Positions 1 to 10,200 of a stretch of 64,000 bases of DNA are shown here, in pieces; position 1 is the stretch's first letter, and each line of letters opens with the position of its first letter. The notes under the pieces are model-generated. The model saw nothing but the letters and a program-made list of their open reading frames with translations, was not told the origin of the DNA and made no database searches. The position numbers and the translations under genes were made by a program. This stretch comes from CAWAVN01 sp963825075 (GTDB taxonomy: Bacteria; Planctomycetota; Planctomycetia; Planctomycetales; Planctomycetaceae), in the NCBI GenBank assembly GCA_963825075.1, contig CAWGRX010000025.1, positions 248,001 through 312,000 of the forward strand. The letters are read 5' to 3'.

Positions 1-517
1 CGGAGAAGCGGTAAATCCGCAGCTTGTGCCGATCCAAAAGCTGCTTGAGGAATTCCCCCTTGTTCTTGGTCAACAACCCCTTGGCGAGATTGAACCGCGT
101 CGGGGCGGAGAACTTTCCGGACTTTAACAGCCGCTCGGCGGCCGCGGCGAGATCTTGGTCCCGGTATTGGTCTTCGAAATTCATGCTTTCCGAATCGTCC
201 CAGAGGACGACCACCACCGGCAGGCCGGTGCGGTCCACGGAGAGTTTGAGTTCGGACAGAAAAAACAGCACCATCCCCACCACCAGCAGGCGGAGCGAAA
301 TCAGGCCGATCCGGGTTTTCCAGGGCAGGGTCTGGGCATCCCGCGAATAGATGAAGACGACGTATCCGAATAAAGCGGCCGCGAGCAGCAGCACCGCCCA
401 GCTCGGCAGCCACCCGGGCCAGGGAGAACGCCACAGATACGTCCAGGCCGTGCCCTGGCCGGGATCCGTGGGCGGCACGCCGAGATACCATTCCAAAAAG
501 TGCTTAAACGGTTGCAT
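1..517 (-). CDS. VWA-domain membrane protein, N-terminal part (runs off left edge)
   Basis: The reading frame starts at ATG 517 and stays open for 172 residues to the window edge. The N-terminus MQPFKHFLEWYLGVPP is followed by two hydrophobic segments (about residues 38-55 and 78-100). A strand then ends in VVVVLWDDSESM, whose D-D-S-E-S matches the DxSxS metal-site motif of von Willebrand A domains. Planctomycetes carry many large proteins of this plan (two N-terminal membrane helices, then a VWA-like domain), often beside MoxR ATPases. That context lies outside this window. The function is unknown; the family assignment rests on the motif and topology. Confidence 0.7.
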   Translation of the reverse strand, partial: MQPFKHFLEWYLGVPPTDPGQGTAWTYLWRSPWPGWLPSWAVLLLAAALFGYVVFIYSRDAQTLPWKTRIGLISLRLLVVGMVLFFLSELKLSVDRTGLPVVVVLWDDSESMNFEDQYRDQDLAAAAERLLKSGKFSAPTRFNLAKGLLTKNKGEFLKQLLDRHKLRIYRFS

Positions 518-690
518 GAACGGCCAGTCAATTCATCCACAAGAATGCCGGGAACATTGCAGCATTATAGGGAATCGGAACGCCCCCATGTGAGGGAAAA
601 TGCAGGTTGGAATTGCACTGGAGGCGAAATCCGTTGAGAATAGAGGGACTGGGTATTGGGGCCCCGATCCCTTGGAAGGACCATATTTTG

Positions 691-1344
691 ATGAATCCAT
701 CCCTCCGAAAGTTCCCTTTTCAGATGGCGGGTTTTCTGTGCCTTGTGCTGACGGCTTTAATGATCGAACTCGCCGCGGCCGGGGAACCGGCGGGTTCTGG
801 CTTTCAACCGACGGACGATTCCGCGGCCGAAACCTCACCCCAAAACAAAGCCGCCCCGGTCGTGTCGGGGCGGGAGATTGGGGATTACGTGCCGACATTC
901 TATACGCGGGCGGTGACCGGGCCGTTGATGAACCGCTCGGTGTGCTACGTCTGCCGAAACGGCGGGCGGCCGGTGGTGATGGTGTTTCTGCGAAAATTCG
1001 GAGCCGAGGTGAAACCGCTGCTCAAGCAGGTGGACAGTTTGGTGGATGACCACCGCGCGGACGGCCTCAGGAGCTTTGGGGTGTTTGTCACAAAAGATCC
1101 CAGCGAAGCGATTTCGGAGGTGCAGACGTTTTCGTTCGACAATAAGATCGCGCTGCCGTTGACGGTGGCCTCTGATGCCATCGCGGAGCCTCACTGCCAG
1201 AACCTCAACGCCCAGGCGGAAGTGACAGTGGTGCTTTACAACAAACGCCGGGTCGTGAACCGCTTTGCGTTCCGGGAAGGCGAAATCCAATCCGATGAAG
1301 TCGCGGAGGTCGCTCAGGCCATCACCCGGCTGCTGGGTGATTAG
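691..1344 (+). CDS. Secreted thioredoxin-fold (redoxin-like) protein
   Basis: ATG 691 is chosen because GGAAGGA lies about 10 bases upstream and the protein then opens with a signal-like helix (MNPSLRKFPFQMAGFLCLV) ending near LAAAGEP. The mature part has the strand-helix pattern of peroxiredoxin/TlpA-like domains (VVMVFLRKFGAEVKPLL, then RSFGVFVTKD). A CYVC pair sits just before the first strand, not at the loop where a catalytic CxxC normally lies, so thiol redox activity is doubtful. Length is 217 residues. The gene converges on the anti-sigma gene with a 4-base overlap at the stops. Cargo and partner are unknown. Confidence 0.55.
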   Translation: MNPSLRKFPFQMAGFLCLVLTALMIELAAAGEPAGSGFQPTDDSAAETSPQNKAAPVVSGREIGDYVPTFYTRAVTGPLMNRSVCYVCRNGGRPVVMVFLRKFGAEVKPLLKQVDSLVDDHRADGLRSFGVFVTKDPSEAISEVQTFSFDNKIALPLTVASDAIAEPHCQNLNAQAEVTVVLYNKRRVVNRFAFREGEIQSDEVAEVAQAITRLLGD

Positions 1345-2021
1345 TCATTTATCAAATAGATGTGCGATCTCCGGTCCCGGCGGGGGAAGGCCGGGAACGA
1401 ATCATTGATATCCGATTGAAAGAACCTGCGGATATTTTCCTGAAATTCTTTCGGGAGATCCCGCGAGTCGTCCGGTCCGAAAAACGAGCCTGGACCGGGT
1501 AACGTCGGAACCCGCTGTCCGGGGCGATCGTCAACGGGAAGTCCTTCGATCGGGGCGCGATGAATCCGTTCGGGCGGAAAAGTTGGAACCTGTCGTTCCT
1601 CGGCAGGTTGGGACCATGGCCTATTGTCTCCTGTGTCCCCAGTGACTGAAAGCGGAACAGTCGTTTCCGGGGAAGGCGACGGAGGCGGGCTGGCCACCAG
1701 CACCATCGCAAAGCACACCGCCGCCACCGCGACGGCGGGAATCCAGCCGTTAAAGCGGTCGTGCCGGGGGGCGGGCAACGAAACAAGCTGCGTGGACAAC
1801 GATGGCCAGAGGCTGTCTTCCACCGCGGCAAGAGAGGCCTCGTCCGCCTCGTCCCGCAGCGGGCAGTTGTCCACAAGTTGGAGCAAGGCCTGCATCTGCT
1901 CCAGATACTTTCGGCACTCCGGGCACGCCTCCAGATGGATCCGCAGGTCCCTTAGCCCCGCCTCATCCAGGTCGTCTCCCGCCCAGAGTGCAATGTCGGA
2001 TTGCGCTCGCCTGCAATTCAT
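1341..2021 (-). CDS. Membrane anti-sigma factor with zinc-finger (ZAS) N-terminus
   Basis: The 226-residue protein starts MNCRRAQSDIALWAGDDL and contains HLEACPECRKYL, the H-x3-C-x2-C signature of zinc-binding anti-sigma domains that hold ECF sigma factors inactive. One membrane helix follows at about residues 91-110 (WIPAVAVAAVCFAMVLVA). The rest is a proline-rich, presumably exported tail with no recognised sensor fold. It lies directly downstream of the ECF sigma gene on the same strand with an 80-base gap, so the two are probably co-transcribed and form a sigma/anti-sigma pair. The inducing signal cannot be read from the sequence. Confidence 0.8.
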   Translation of the reverse strand: MNCRRAQSDIALWAGDDLDEAGLRDLRIHLEACPECRKYLEQMQALLQLVDNCPLRDEADEASLAAVEDSLWPSLSTQLVSLPAPRHDRFNGWIPAVAVAAVCFAMVLVASPPPSPSPETTVPLSVTGDTGDNRPWSQPAEERQVPTFPPERIHRAPIEGLPVDDRPGQRVPTLPGPGSFFGPDDSRDLPKEFQENIRRFFQSDINDSFPAFPRRDRRSHIYLIND

Positions 2022-2101
2022 GGCATTATTCTATTCTATCCAAAAGAATCTGTTCGCCAGCCGGACATGGGGGTTGTCAGTTTTCCCCAACTTTCCCCAA
2101 C

Positions 2102-2812
2102 TCAATCTTTCCCCATTCCATCGCCGGGTTCCGAATCGACTTCGGATTCGGACGGGTCCGAATCGGCGGGTAAGGGAATCGACGATTCGCCCAACCGCGC
2201 GACCCAAAGATTTTTGAACTGCTTCCGTGCCTCCGCGAGTCGCCACCGGATGGTGGCCTCCTTGCGATTCAAAATGGCGGCAATCTCAGACGTGGTGAAA
2301 TTCTCCAAGTCTCTTAAAACCAGCACCGAACGGTATTTTTCCGGCAACTGGTCCATCACGGCACGCACTTCCTGGCTCAAATCCAGATGATTGCGGGGGT
2401 CGGGTGCTGCGGGATCGGGCGGGTTGTCTCGCGGGGCGTCACTGAAGAGCGACCACCTCAGCCGACGCTTCCGTTTTCGCAGATAATCCAACGTGTAATT
2501 CACCCCGATCCGAAACAGCCATGGCCCGAATCGGCGGGACGAATCGAACTGATCCAGCCGGCGGTAGGCTCTGAGGAAGGTTTCCTGAGCCAAGTCGCGG
2601 GCTTGCTCCACATCGGGCACAAACCGCAGGATAACTCGGATCAACCGGCGTTCGTAACGGGTGACCAATTCTCCAAACGCATCCCGATCCCCCCGGCGGG
2701 CGTCTTCCACCAGCCGCGCATCGGGAACCGAATGTCGATCCCGTCCGGGGTTCCGATCCAGAAGCTGGACCGATCCAGAGGGATCCGCTTTTCGTGTGGA
2801 TTGATCCACCAT
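2102..2812 (-). CDS. ECF-type RNA polymerase sigma factor
   Basis: Region 2 is clear: AFGELVTRYERRLIRVILRF, then DLAQETFLRAYRRLDQFD and FGPWLFRIGVNYTLDYLRKRKRR. Region 4 is also clear: LPEKYRSVLVLRDLENFTTSEIAAILN with its helix-turn-helix. The open frame extends upstream to a TTG at 2944, but ATG 2812 has GAGG five bases ahead and leaves a normal ECF N-terminus; ATG 2827 is the alternative. A Ser/Asp/Glu-rich tail follows region 4. The ZAS anti-sigma gene directly downstream is the likely partner. Confidence 0.85.
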   Translation of the reverse strand: MVDQSTRKADPSGSVQLLDRNPGRDRHSVPDARLVEDARRGDRDAFGELVTRYERRLIRVILRFVPDVEQARDLAQETFLRAYRRLDQFDSSRRFGPWLFRIGVNYTLDYLRKRKRRLRWSLFSDAPRDNPPDPAAPDPRNHLDLSQEVRAVMDQLPEKYRSVLVLRDLENFTTSEIAAILNRKEATIRWRLAEARKQFKNLWVARLGESSIPLPADSDPSESEVDSEPGDGMGKD

Positions 2813-3531
2813 GATTTCCTCAACCATTTGAGCATGCTCGATATTTACTACGTTCGCCGATCTCTGTCTGTTGGGAGTTTGTGTGAGGTTTTTCGCGAAA
2901 ACCTCATATCTTCCTCCATTGATTTTACGCACATCCCGCGCCAAACAAGCCCAAAATAATTAGCAGGCTAACAAAATGTAGCGAATTCAACATAAAGACA
3001 GTCCAATAAGAAACTTATGATTCCCACCAATTCCCGTCAGAAAAAGTCTCCACTGCCGGATGGTAGAACCTGTCCATGTCAAAATGACAGAAAACTGCAT
3101 CCTGTCATTTTGGCACCCATCGTTTGAAGTGAAAGATTTTGGGAACAATCGCAATAGGAGCCGTTGCCGGCGGGCGTGCGGCCCGTGCCCTTCCCCAACC
3201 GTTCCTGCAACGAGGAAACGCGTGGGATCTCCCGGTTCTCGCGACGGGAGTTTCCACGCAGGCCCAGGGGTGCTGGCTCCGCCGCGCCGCAACACCCCCG
3301 CCCTCACGCGGTGCTGTGTGTTGCCTTTCCCATGATTCGACAAGGTCGGGATTGGGGCTGAGCGGTTGGCTTGACCTTACTCGTACGACTACAATCATCG
3401 CTACTCCAAACCGGTTTAACCCGCAGCTTTCCTAATCTTCGCTCATTTCACGTCGTTGCTTGATAAGTGAGAATTAGTGAAGGTTAGTCTTCCCATCTGT
3501 TCAATGTTTTTTGCATTCCGACGGAAAAACC
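2813..3531. other. Intergenic region between divergent genes
   Basis: About 700 bases separate the sigma gene (minus) from the DUF4432 gene (plus). Short frames on both strands show no recognisable protein. The region must hold promoters in both directions, but no confident -35/-10 pair or repeat was identified by eye. Confidence 0.4.
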
Positions 3532-4731
3532 ATGAGCAAACAAACTTTGGTTGTTTTCGACGTGCCCGGACGGACTTTTCAGCACGGGCAGGAACTCACT
3601 TCCAAGACTGGGCCCAAATTGGGTGGGGCGGAGGCGTGGTCGATTAAACATCAGCGGCTGGAGGGCGGAGTGTCGGATGGGGTCGATCTGATTGAACTGG
3701 ATAATGGAGCGCTTTCGGTGTCCATCGTGCCCACGCGGGGGATGGGGCTTTGGAAAGGCCGATACCGGGGCATTCCGCTGGGGTGGGAATCGCCGGTGCG
3801 TCAGGTGGTCAATCCCGCCTTTGTCGATTTGAACGACCGGGGCGGGTTGGGTTGGCTTTCGGGTTTCAACGAATGGCTCTGCCGATGCGGGCTGTCGTTC
3901 AACGGTCCGCCGGGGGAAGATGTTGTTCGGGATAAACAAGGGAAAGAAATCAGCCGCTCGCCTGTCACTCTGCATGGGCGGATTGCGAATCGGCCGGCGC
4001 ATCGTGTGGAGATCGAAGCCGACCCTGCCGGTGCGGGCACGCTGAGGGTGATGGGAATTGTCGATGAGACTTCCATGTTCGGCCCCAGTTTGCGATTGAC
4101 GACGCGGATCGAAACCGAAGCCGGCTCCAACCGCTTGCGGATGTTGGACACCGTGACCAACGTCGGCGGGCAGCCGGCGGAATTGGAGCTGCTGTATCAC
4201 ACCAATCTGGGCCGGCCGTTTTTGGAACCCGCCGCGCAGCTTGTTGCGCCGGCTTTGGAAGTTTCCCCTCGCGATCCGCGGGCGGCGGAAGGTTCCGGGC
4301 ATTGGAACACCTACACGGAACCGGAAGCCGGCTATGCGGAGCAGGTTTATTTTCTGAAGCTCGCAGGCGATGCCAAAAAACAAACCGAAGTCCTCTTGCG
4401 AAACGCGGCGGGCGACCGGGGGCTGAGTTTGAGCTTTTCGCTCGAACAACTGCCTAATTTCACGCTCTGGAAAAACACGGCCGGGGAAGCGGACGGCTAT
4501 GTGACTGGCCTCGAACCCGCCACGAACCTGCCCAATTTCAAAAGCTTCGAGCGGGACCAGAACCGCGTGATTACGCTCGATCCCAAGCAAAGTTACGAGA
4601 CCCGGTTGGAGATTGAAATTCACGATTCCGCCGAGAAAGTCCAAGCCGCGAACGCTCGCATCGAAAAACTCCAAAACGGCCGGATGACCAAAGTGCACGA
4701 TGCCCCCCAACCCGGTCTTTCGCCGAGCTGA
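3532..4731 (+). CDS. DUF4432 / aldose 1-epimerase-like protein
   Basis: The protein (399 residues from ATG 3532; the frame also has a TTG at 3511) matches the galactose-mutarotase-like beta-sandwich family DUF4432. The conserved stretches SIVPTRGMGLWKG, FVDLNDRGGLGWL and GFNEWLCRCGLSFNG are characteristic, followed by TLHGRIAN and late histidine/glutamate positions (LLYHTNLGRP, GLEPATN). Such proteins bind sugars and may interconvert anomers; substrates are mostly unproven. No signal peptide is seen, so it is probably cytoplasmic. The next gene in the same direction encodes a secreted beta-helix protein, which suggests a carbohydrate-use context. Confidence 0.8.
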   Translation: MSKQTLVVFDVPGRTFQHGQELTSKTGPKLGGAEAWSIKHQRLEGGVSDGVDLIELDNGALSVSIVPTRGMGLWKGRYRGIPLGWESPVRQVVNPAFVDLNDRGGLGWLSGFNEWLCRCGLSFNGPPGEDVVRDKQGKEISRSPVTLHGRIANRPAHRVEIEADPAGAGTLRVMGIVDETSMFGPSLRLTTRIETEAGSNRLRMLDTVTNVGGQPAELELLYHTNLGRPFLEPAAQLVAPALEVSPRDPRAAEGSGHWNTYTEPEAGYAEQVYFLKLAGDAKKQTEVLLRNAAGDRGLSLSFSLEQLPNFTLWKNTAGEADGYVTGLEPATNLPNFKSFERDQNRVITLDPKQSYETRLEIEIHDSAEKVQAANARIEKLQNGRMTKVHDAPQPGLSPS

Positions 4732-4789
4732 TTTCGGTTAACCCCGTCTTGAGTGTGTCGTTATTTCAACCATTTCAGGAAGCACCAAC

Positions 4790-6295
4790 ATGTTGAAACA
4801 GGGAATGCTCGGTTTGTCTGTCGTCTCAGCCATCGCATTGGCGGGTTTGTTGTTCAGCGGGGCGGCGGCGAAACCGGAACGCCAAGCCGGTAATGGTTCC
4901 TATCCGAGCGTGTCCGATTTCGGCGCGGTGGGGGATGGCCAAACGGATGACACGGCCGCGATTCAAAAAGCGGTGGATTCAGGCAATGGCAGCGTTCGGT
5001 TTGCTAAAGGGATTTATCGAATCACCAAGCCGATCGTGATTGATCTGGACAAGGTCGGCTACACCTCGATTGAGGGCGACGGATCGGCGACGATTCTGAT
5101 GGCCGGGGCGGGGCCGGCGTTTCGGTTTGTGGGAACGCATGCGGGCACGGCCGCACCCAACACGGTCAAGCAGAACGTCTGGGAGAACCAGCGGACACCC
5201 TCGGTCGATGCCCTCGAAATCGTCGGCGGGCATCCGCAAGCCACCGGCATCGAAGCCAGCGGGACGATGCAGCTCACGCTGACCCGCATCGTCGTCCGCG
5301 AAGCGCTCCACGGTGTGCATCTCATCCAGCGGAACCGCAACGTGATCCTTTCGGAATGCCACATTTATGACAACAAAGGCGTCGGGGTTTTTCTCGATCA
5401 GTTGAACTTACATCAGGTCAACATCGTCAACTGCCACATCAGCTACAACGCCGGCGGCGGGGTGGTCGTCCGGCAGAGCGAAGTCCGCAACCTGCAAATT
5501 GGCTCCTGCGATATTGAAGGAAATATGGGGGGCGAAGATTCCGAACCGACGGCCAATGTGCTGTTGGATTCCACAGGAAGTTCCGTGGCCGAGGTCGCGA
5601 TTGTGGGCTGCACGATTCAGCATTCCCACGAATCGCCGAACTCGGCGAACATCCGCATCGACAGCAACTCGTCGAAGCGCCCCTTCACCGAAGAGCTTCG
5701 GCACGGGAACATCACGATCGCCGACAATGTGCTCTCCGACGTCCAGGTCAATATAGAGATCAAAAACAGCCGCGGCGTGACCATCACCGGGAATACCATC
5801 TGGAAAGGCTACACGCATAACCTCTTGGTCGAAGGCTGCGCGAACGTGGTCGTGGCGAATAACGTGTTCGACCGGAATCCGCGGTACCACTACGGCGACG
5901 GCACCGACGCCAAGTTGGGATTGGTGTTCCGCGACTGCGACGGCTCTACGATTTCGGCGAATCACATCCACGGCGTGGGTGATGTCGAGGCCGCGTTGGT
6001 GCTAAAAGGGTGCCGGCGGATGAATCTCACCGGCTGCACGATTTTGAACTTCGGCCGCTGCGGATTGTTGCTTGAGGATGTCACAGGCAGCCGGGTGTCC
6101 GATTGCTTGATTCAAAATGGCCGAGGCGACGAAGGCGGGATTGCTTTGAAGATGACCAAAGGGCAGGGCAACATGATTGTCGATAATCTTCTCGGCAGCC
6201 CAGTGGAAATCGATGAGAGCGCGGGGCTGTTCAAGGACAATTACTCAACCGGAAACCCGCCACAACGCTTAAAGAGAGAGCAGCGCACGAAGTAG
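4790..6295 (+). CDS. Secreted right-handed parallel beta-helix (pectate-lyase-like) protein
   Basis: ATG 4790 has GGAAG upstream. A signal peptide (MLKQGMLGLSVVSAIALAG, ending near SGAAA) precedes the typical superfamily start VSDFGAVGDGQTDDTAAIQKA (about residues 42-62). Many short coil repeats of the NosD/pectate-lyase type follow (for example VTITGNTIWKG, VVANNVFDRN, TISANHIHGV). Such proteins bind or cleave polysaccharides outside the cytoplasm. No catalytic triad can be named from sequence alone. The gene lies 58 bases after the DUF4432 gene and may share its transcript. Confidence 0.75.
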   Translation: MLKQGMLGLSVVSAIALAGLLFSGAAAKPERQAGNGSYPSVSDFGAVGDGQTDDTAAIQKAVDSGNGSVRFAKGIYRITKPIVIDLDKVGYTSIEGDGSATILMAGAGPAFRFVGTHAGTAAPNTVKQNVWENQRTPSVDALEIVGGHPQATGIEASGTMQLTLTRIVVREALHGVHLIQRNRNVILSECHIYDNKGVGVFLDQLNLHQVNIVNCHISYNAGGGVVVRQSEVRNLQIGSCDIEGNMGGEDSEPTANVLLDSTGSSVAEVAIVGCTIQHSHESPNSANIRIDSNSSKRPFTEELRHGNITIADNVLSDVQVNIEIKNSRGVTITGNTIWKGYTHNLLVEGCANVVVANNVFDRNPRYHYGDGTDAKLGLVFRDCDGSTISANHIHGVGDVEAALVLKGCRRMNLTGCTILNFGRCGLLLEDVTGSRVSDCLIQNGRGDEGGIALKMTKGQGNMIVDNLLGSPVEIDESAGLFKDNYSTGNPPQRLKREQRTK

Positions 6296-6346
6296 GCGGT
6301 CAGCGGAGGCGAGATGAAGAGTAACCGATCCGCTTACTTCGTGCGC
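6283..6346. terminator. Inverted repeat between convergent genes
   Basis: GCGCACGAAGTA (6283-6294, covering the end of the beta-helix gene) is repeated in reverse complement as TACTTCGTGCGC (6335-6346), with partial pairing continuing outward (GAGAGC against GGCTCTT). It lies between the beta-helix gene (plus) and the PPC gene (minus), so it could act as a bidirectional terminator. The 40-base loop and the lack of a T-run make this uncertain. Confidence 0.4.
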
Positions 6347-6402
6347 GGCTCTTCAGCGGTCAGATCGCTTCGGATCGATGCGAAGACGTCGCACACAAAC
6401 CG

Positions 6403-6894
6403 CTACTCCGCTTCGACGCCGGCGTTGGCGGGTCGGCCGGACCGCGGCGGCAGACCGGGTTGGTTGGGACGGATCAAGGGCAGCCCCGTTTTCTCGTCAT
6501 GGATGCGATGCAAATGCGTGGGCGATTCCATCACCGTGACTTCGAGCGTGGGGCGGACGTGGGCTTCGAGAAGGTGCCCGCCGCAGGCCGAGGCGTCCCG
6601 CTTGCCCAGCACCACATGGGCATGGACTTTCGGCCGGCCTTCGTGCTCGGCCACATTTCCCACGAGCGACAAAACCTCCACCTGCTCGTCGATGGCGTTC
6701 TCTTCGTATTCCTTCGTCCCCGGATTGAACCAACCCAGCTTGGCGTCTTTGAAGGCTCCGATCGCGGTGAAATGCGCCGCCGTCAGATTGTGCTCCTTGG
6801 CAAAAGCCAGCATGCCTTCGGTAAACTCGTCGTCTTCATCGAACACGACGACGTAGATCTGTTCCTTGTCGGAATTGAGCAATTTGGATTGCAT
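6403..6894 (-). CDS. PPC/DUF296-domain protein
   Basis: ATG 6894 is preferred over the upstream start at 6927 because GGAGAAACCT precedes it. The 163-residue product is almost entirely a PPC (DUF296) domain: EFTEGMLAFAKEHNLTAAHF, then TAIGAFKDAKLGWFNP, GNVAEHEGRPKVHAHVVLG and GGHLLEAHVRPTLEV with the conserved H-x-H and G-G-H positions. Bacterial single-domain PPC proteins form trimers of unknown role; plant relatives carry AT-hook DNA-binding tails, which this one lacks. A proline/arginine-rich C-terminus follows. The function in this organism is unknown. Confidence 0.8.
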   Translation of the reverse strand: MQSKLLNSDKEQIYVVVFDEDDEFTEGMLAFAKEHNLTAAHFTAIGAFKDAKLGWFNPGTKEYEENAIDEQVEVLSLVGNVAEHEGRPKVHAHVVLGKRDASACGGHLLEAHVRPTLEVTVMESPTHLHRIHDEKTGLPLIRPNQPGLPPRSGRPANAGVEAE

Positions 6895-7057
6895 AGGTTT
6901 CTCCGGATGTTGAATGTCGGATGTCAAAGGATTGTTCGAGAAAAAACTGTTCGATTGTCAGCCGGAACGCGCTCACGCCCGGTTCTTCCCGTGAACCGGG
7001 GCGGACCATCCTGCGGGCGGTGCCCCCCTGTGGCTAATTGAACCGGGGCTAGCGCCC
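6895..7057. repeat. Host palindromic repeat copy A, left part
   Basis: This stretch shares its order of motifs with 58607-58690: TTCGAGAAA-AACTGT, then CAGCCGGAACGC and finally AACCGGGGCTAGCGCCC. It is a copy of a dispersed intergenic repeat with a palindromic GCTAGC core. It is cut at its core by the 158-bp element; the rest of the repeat resumes at 7216 (GCTAGCGCCCTGCGGCTAAT). No gene is visible here. Confidence 0.6.
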
Positions 7058-7215
7058 CTGTCTATTACCCACAAGTCCGAAAAAGGGGATATATCAACAA
7101 TCACTGATGTTGCAACTCTATGAATCACACAGGGTTGCATCATTTAGTGTTCGTATGTATAAATCTCTGTAAGTCATTGTCAACAAATGGCTTATGACTT
7201 GTGGGTAATAGACAG
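7058..7215 (+). mobile_element. 158-bp miniature inverted-repeat element, copy 1
   Basis: The element begins CTGTCTATTACCCACAAGTC and ends with its exact 20-base reverse complement. It is flanked on both sides by GCTAGCGCCC (7048-7057 and 7216-7225), a 10-base target duplication. A nearly identical copy in opposite orientation lies at 10461-10618; I saw one mismatch. The interior is AT-rich and has no reading frame. The structure is that of a non-autonomous transposon (MITE). The parent transposase was not recognised in this window. Confidence 0.85.
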
Positions 7216-7290
7216 GCTAGCGCCCTGCGGCTAATAAAGGCGTCAATTATTGATCGAGCGATCCCTACGCGGCTCGGCTCGCCGGGCATG
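7216..7290. repeat. Host palindromic repeat copy A, right part
   Basis: GCTAGCGCCCTGCGGCTAATAAA is followed by a segment containing AATTATTGATC and GCGGCTCGGCTCGCC, in the same order as at 10619-10690. It completes the interrupted repeat and reaches almost to the 3' end of the oxidase gene, so it may also serve as its transcript end. Confidence 0.55.
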
Positions 7291-7296
7291 ATCACA

Positions 7297-10200
7297 CTAC
7301 CGCCGACTGATTAAAACCTTGGCCAGCACGATTCCGGCCAAGACGCCCGCGGTGCCCGCGAAAAGTTTCTTGCCGCTCATGCGTTCTTTGGAGTGATCCT
7401 CGCGGAAGCAGCGTTCGGGGAAGCTCTTCGTAATTCGGCCGTGGGCTTCTTCCTCATACGCCATGTCAAGGACTTGGGCTAGGTGCATGGCCCGGCGGTC
7501 GGATTGCTGTTCGATCTGCTCCTGGCAACTGAAGCCGTCGGCAATCACCAGTTCATCCACCTCGGCTTTTCGCACGGCCGGCAGCAAAACCCGCTCGCCG
7601 CAGGCGATGGAAACGTCGTAGTGGTCGGACTCGAAACCAAACGAGCCCGCCATCCCGCAGCAGCCGGTTTCGGGGGCTTCAAAATCGACGCCCAGCTTTT
7701 CGAGCAATTTCCGTTCGCTTTCCATCCCCATGATCGACTTGTGATGGCAATGGCCGTGGAGCACTGCCTTGCGTTCGAGTTTGGGCAACTCGTTGTCGCC
7801 GGCGTACTTTTCCAGAAATTGCGCCAAGGTAAACGACTGCTGCTTGAGCCGTTTGGCATCCATGTCGCTAGGGAATAGGTTCAACAATTCATCCTGAAAG
7901 ACCGCGAGGCAGCTCGGTTCCAAGACGACAACCGGCAGGCCGGCTTGAATCTGCGGGCGGAGTTGATCGAGGATTCTTCGCAGATACATCTTGGCCCGGT
8001 CGAGCATGCCGAAGTCATAGAGCGGCCGGCCGCAGCACAAATGCGTTTCGGGAATCACCACTTGAAAGCCGGCATGTTCCAGGACGCGGGTTGCGGAGCG
8101 GGCCGTCTCCGGATGCAGGAAGTTATTGAACGTATCCGGCCACAAGAGCACCGGTGGCCCGGACGTTCTTCGATCTTGCCGATGGCGGAACCAGCGGGTA
8201 AACGGCTCGGCGGCGAAGGCCGGCATATCGCGCTTCTGGGCGACTCCGCCCATCCATTTGACGATCTGGCTGAAGCCCGGAGCCGAGGCGACATAGTTGA
8301 CCACGCGGGGCATCTTCGAGGCAAGCCTAGCCCAGACATCGATCAAGCCCATTGCCCAAGCCGAGCGGGGGCGATAATGTCCCTCGTAATAATGCGACAG
8401 GAACTCGGCCTTATAAGTCGCCATGTCCACATCGACCGGGCAATCGCCTTTGCAACCTTTGCAAGCGAGGCAGAGGTCCAGGGCCTCTTTGACCTCCTCG
8501 CTTTGCCAGCCGTCGGTGACGACGTCGCCTTGCATCATTTCATAGAGCATCCGCGCCCGGCCGCGGGTGGTGTGCTGTTCCTCATGGGTGACCATATAGC
8601 TGGGGCACATCGTGCCTCCCTCCCAGCGCCGGCATTTCCCGACGCCGACGCAACGATTGGCCGCGTGGGCGAAGTCCCCGCCGTCTTCGGGATAATGGAA
8701 ATGCGTTTCGACCACCGGCGGACTGTAGTCGGTGCCGAAGACGAGGTTGGTATCCATCGGAAAAGCATCGATGACCTTGCCGGGGTTCATTTTCCACTGG
8801 GGATCCCAGATGGATTTGAAATCGCGGAAAGCCTCTAGCAGTTCTTCGCCGTACATTTTACCCAAGAGTTCGCCGCGAGCCTGGCCGTCGCCATGCTCGC
8901 CGGAAAACGAACCGCCATATTCGTGACACAAATCCGCGGCTTTCTCGATGAAGGAACGATACGTCGCGAGGCCGTTCTGTGTTTTCAGCTCGAAGTCGAT
9001 CCGGGTATGGAGTAACCCCTGCCCGAAGTGGCCGTAGTAGGAGCAATCGTAGCCGTGGTCTTGCATCAGTTGGCGGATGTCGCGGAGATAGTCGCCCAAG
9101 CGATCGGGAGGCACGGCGGAGTCTTCCCAGCCGGGCCAGGTGTCGTGCTGGCCCGGCACGAAGGCCGTCGCTCCCAAACCCGATTCGCGAACCTCCCAGA
9201 TTTTCTTCTGCTGGGCCGCGCCTTCATAAATCTCGAAATGATCGGAATTCGTTTTGAGAGCCGAAGCCGCTTTTTGGGCGAGGTGATTGGCCTCCTCTTG
9301 GGTATCCGCCCCGAACTCGACGAGCAGCCAGCCGCCCCAGCCTTCGGGAAACAGGGCCAGGTCGTCGGGGTGCATGCCTTTCTTGTGCATGTAACCGATC
9401 AGCCGGTCATCAATGCCCTCGAGACCAATCGGGTTTTGGGCCATGACTTCGGGAATCGCATCGCCGGCTTCGTAGATGTCGGAATAACATAACACGAGAA
9501 GCGACCGCTTGGGCGGATGATGGATCAACCGCACTTTGGCTTCGAGCATCAGGGCGCAAGTGCATTCGGTTCCGACCAGCGAACGGGCGACGTGAAAGCC
9601 TTTTTCGGGCAGCAATTCATCGAGACAATAGCCGGAGACCCGGCGGGGGATGTCGGGAAATCGCTCGCGAATGGCATCGGCATAATGATCCCGGAGCCGG
9701 CGAAGTTTGGAATAAATCTCCGCCTTAGGGCCGCCCTCCTGGAGGATGCGTTCGTAATCTTCATCGGAAGTCTGTGCCAGGTGCAAACGCTGCCCTTCGT
9801 AGGTTACGATGTCCATTTCGTGCAGGTTATCGACGCTACGGCCGGCCATCACGGAATGCACGCCGCAGGAGTTGTTGCCCAGCATCCCGCCGAAGGTGCA
9901 GTGGTTGTGCGTGGACGGATCCGGCCCCCAGGCCAGATTGTAGGGAACCGTTTTCTCGTTGAGATGGTCGAGGATCAATCCCGGCTCGACCCGCGCCCAT
10001 TTTTCTTCGACGTTGATTTCCAGCACGCGGTTCATGTATTTCGAGAAGTCGAGCACGACCGCTACGTTACAGCATTGGCCCGCCAGGCTCGTGCCGCCGC
10101 CTCGGGCCAGGATCGGAGTGCCGAACTCCCGGCAGAGTGCAACCGTGGCGAGCACGTCGTCCGCGTTCCGGGGCACGACCACGCCGATTGGAATCTGGCG

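Noticed and set aside
3484..4710. 408-residue minus-strand frame opposite the DUF4432 gene
   Set aside because: Similar length to the real gene and fully overlapping, but without conserved motifs; the plus strand has a ribosome-binding site and family signatures.
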